From Maribacter sp. (GTDB taxonomy: Bacteria; Bacteroidota; Bacteroidia; Flavobacteriales; Flavobacteriaceae), in contig JAHDDL010000006.1 in NCBI GenBank assembly GCA_020629415.1, forward strand, positions 22,780-86,779: DNA of 64,000 bases, read 5' to 3'. The notes below the pieces were generated by a model. The model did not search any database, had not been told where the DNA came from, and was given only the letters and a program-made list of their open reading frames with translations. Both the position numbers and the translations under genes were made by a program. Shown here one piece after another: positions 63,514-64,000 of the stretch (positions are counted from its first letter, which is position 1; every line of letters begins with the position of its first letter).

Positions 63514-64000
63514 TTACCAATGTTCAATTATGGTATAGTCTTCTTTTTGCAATGTGTTTTTTAGTGAATCGGCAATTTGTCGTGTTGGCGTATCTTGATC
63601 CAACTTAAATCCTTTATTTCCTCTAGGAGTTATAATGGGCATATTACCGGCGATTTTATTAAGAATATCGCCTTGAGAATTCATCCAACTGAACATTTTT
63701 TTTGAAAGGGTGTCTTTTACTGATTTTAATTCTTCAACATTTGCCAAGTTGTGCTGTTCAAATGGGTCGTTCTCAATATCATATAACTCTTCAAATGGTT
63801 CATTTTTAAATTTATTTGCCCCCCTTTTAATAAAGTAATCTACATATGTTTTTCCCGTGAGATTATTCTCTACTACTTCTAGAGAATTAAAGTTTCTAAT
63901 GTATTTGTACTTCTTGTTACGAATCATTCTTGAAGGGAAAATTTCTGAATTCAGTATATTTTGGTTGGTTCTAACACCGTATACATATTCGTTTATTTCA
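63514..64000 (-). CDS. S1-family sulfatase, C-terminal part (5' end beyond right edge)
   Basis: The frame is open from the right edge to a stop at 63514, about 162 residues. It reads [12 protein letters not shown], then [40 protein letters not shown] and a helical C-terminus ending TIIEHW. This is the typical C-terminal subdomain of S1 sulfatases, in which the YDLxxDPxExxNLA-type stretch follows the core. The catalytic Cys lies outside the window. It is upstream of two further sulfatases in the same direction, so at least three form one operon. The internal ATG at 63927 is not the start. Confidence 0.85.
   Translation of the reverse strand, partial: EINEYVYGVRTNQNILNSEIFPSRMIRNKKYKYIRNFNSLEVVENNLTGKTYVDYFIKRGANKFKNEPFEELYDIENDPFEQHNLANVEELKSVKDTLSKKMFSWMNSQGDILNKIAGNMPIITPRGNKGFKLDQDTPTRQIADSLKNTLQKEDYTIIEHW

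Noticed and set aside
62064-63527. Sulfatase start at 63527, overlapping the upstream sulfatase
   Set aside because: That codon is TTG within the preceding gene and would put ten polar residues before the lipoprotein signal; the ATG at 63497 is better.

Overview
The window looks like the chromosome of a marine member of the Flavobacteriaceae (Bacteroidota). The DNA is AT-rich, there are two SusC/SusD pairs, a hybrid two-component regulator, many lipoproteins with a Cys lipobox, a type IX secretion sorting domain, and promoters of the Bacteroidota TAnnTTTG type. I cannot fix the genus. Nearly all of it (about 3.2 kb to the right edge) reads as one polysaccharide utilisation locus for ulvan, the sulfated rhamnose/glucuronate/iduronate/xylose polymer of green algae. 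The key evidence is a secreted lyase with a PL28-like ulvan lyase domain, next to GH78, GH88, GH105, GH2 and GH3 enzymes, sulfatases, and complete rhamnose and unsaturated-uronate catabolic sets.

Layout. 1-2344 (minus): a Gfo/Idh/MocA oxidoreductase (cut by the left edge) and a double-domain DUF1080 lipoprotein, behind a LacI-like palindrome; this pair seems separate from the ulvan locus. 2950-3006: a terminator and a 3' tRNA relic at the border. 3261-8699 (minus): SusC, SusD and a FAS1-like lipoprotein. 9007-10053 (minus): a GntR/AraR-type regulator. 10237-18737 (plus): rhamnose catabolism (aldolase/dehydrogenase fusion, isomerase, kinase, lactate oxidation, an NCS1-type permease, Gfo/Idh/MocA). 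18781-20481 (minus): GMC oxidoreductase. 20584-25470 (minus): uronate catabolism (SDR, UxuA, KduI, KduD) plus DUF4861. 25893-38537 (plus): hybrid two-component sensor, second SusC/SusD, GH88, GH2; then a lactonase-like propeller. 39850-51211 (minus): a seven-gene operon of GH78, binding lipoprotein, GH3, heparinase-fold lyase, GH105, alginate-lyase-fold protein and rhamnose mutarotase. 51563-54631 (plus): the PL28 lyase. 54985-60402 (minus): a Planctomycetes-style DUF1553/DUF1501/propeller trio. 60615-64000 (minus): three sulfatases, the first cut by the right edge.

How they work together (inference from families). The secreted lyase cuts ulvan; SusC/D pairs import oligosaccharides; periplasmic lyases, GH88/GH105, GH78, GH2, GH3 and sulfatases reduce them to rhamnose, xylose and (unsaturated) uronates. 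Rhamnose goes through RhaM, RhaI, the kinase and RhaEW to dihydroxyacetone phosphate and lactate, and LldD makes pyruvate. Unsaturated uronate goes through KduI and KduD, and saturated glucuronate through mannonate and UxuA, both towards 2-keto-3-deoxygluconate; the later KDG enzymes are not in the window.

The strongest non-coding observation is a promoter module found seven times: an 18-bp motif (consensus GYATCCTGTACTATACTG, with a GntR-like GTA-N3-TAC core) whose edge lies exactly 20 bp upstream of a TAnnTTTG-like -7 box in every case. It ties together the rhamnose operon, uronate operon, first SusC/D, GMC oxidoreductase, GH78 operon, PL28 lyase and DUF1553 trio. The second SusC/D operon beside the hybrid sensor lacks it. 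No rRNA, intact tRNA, CRISPR array or insertion sequence was seen.
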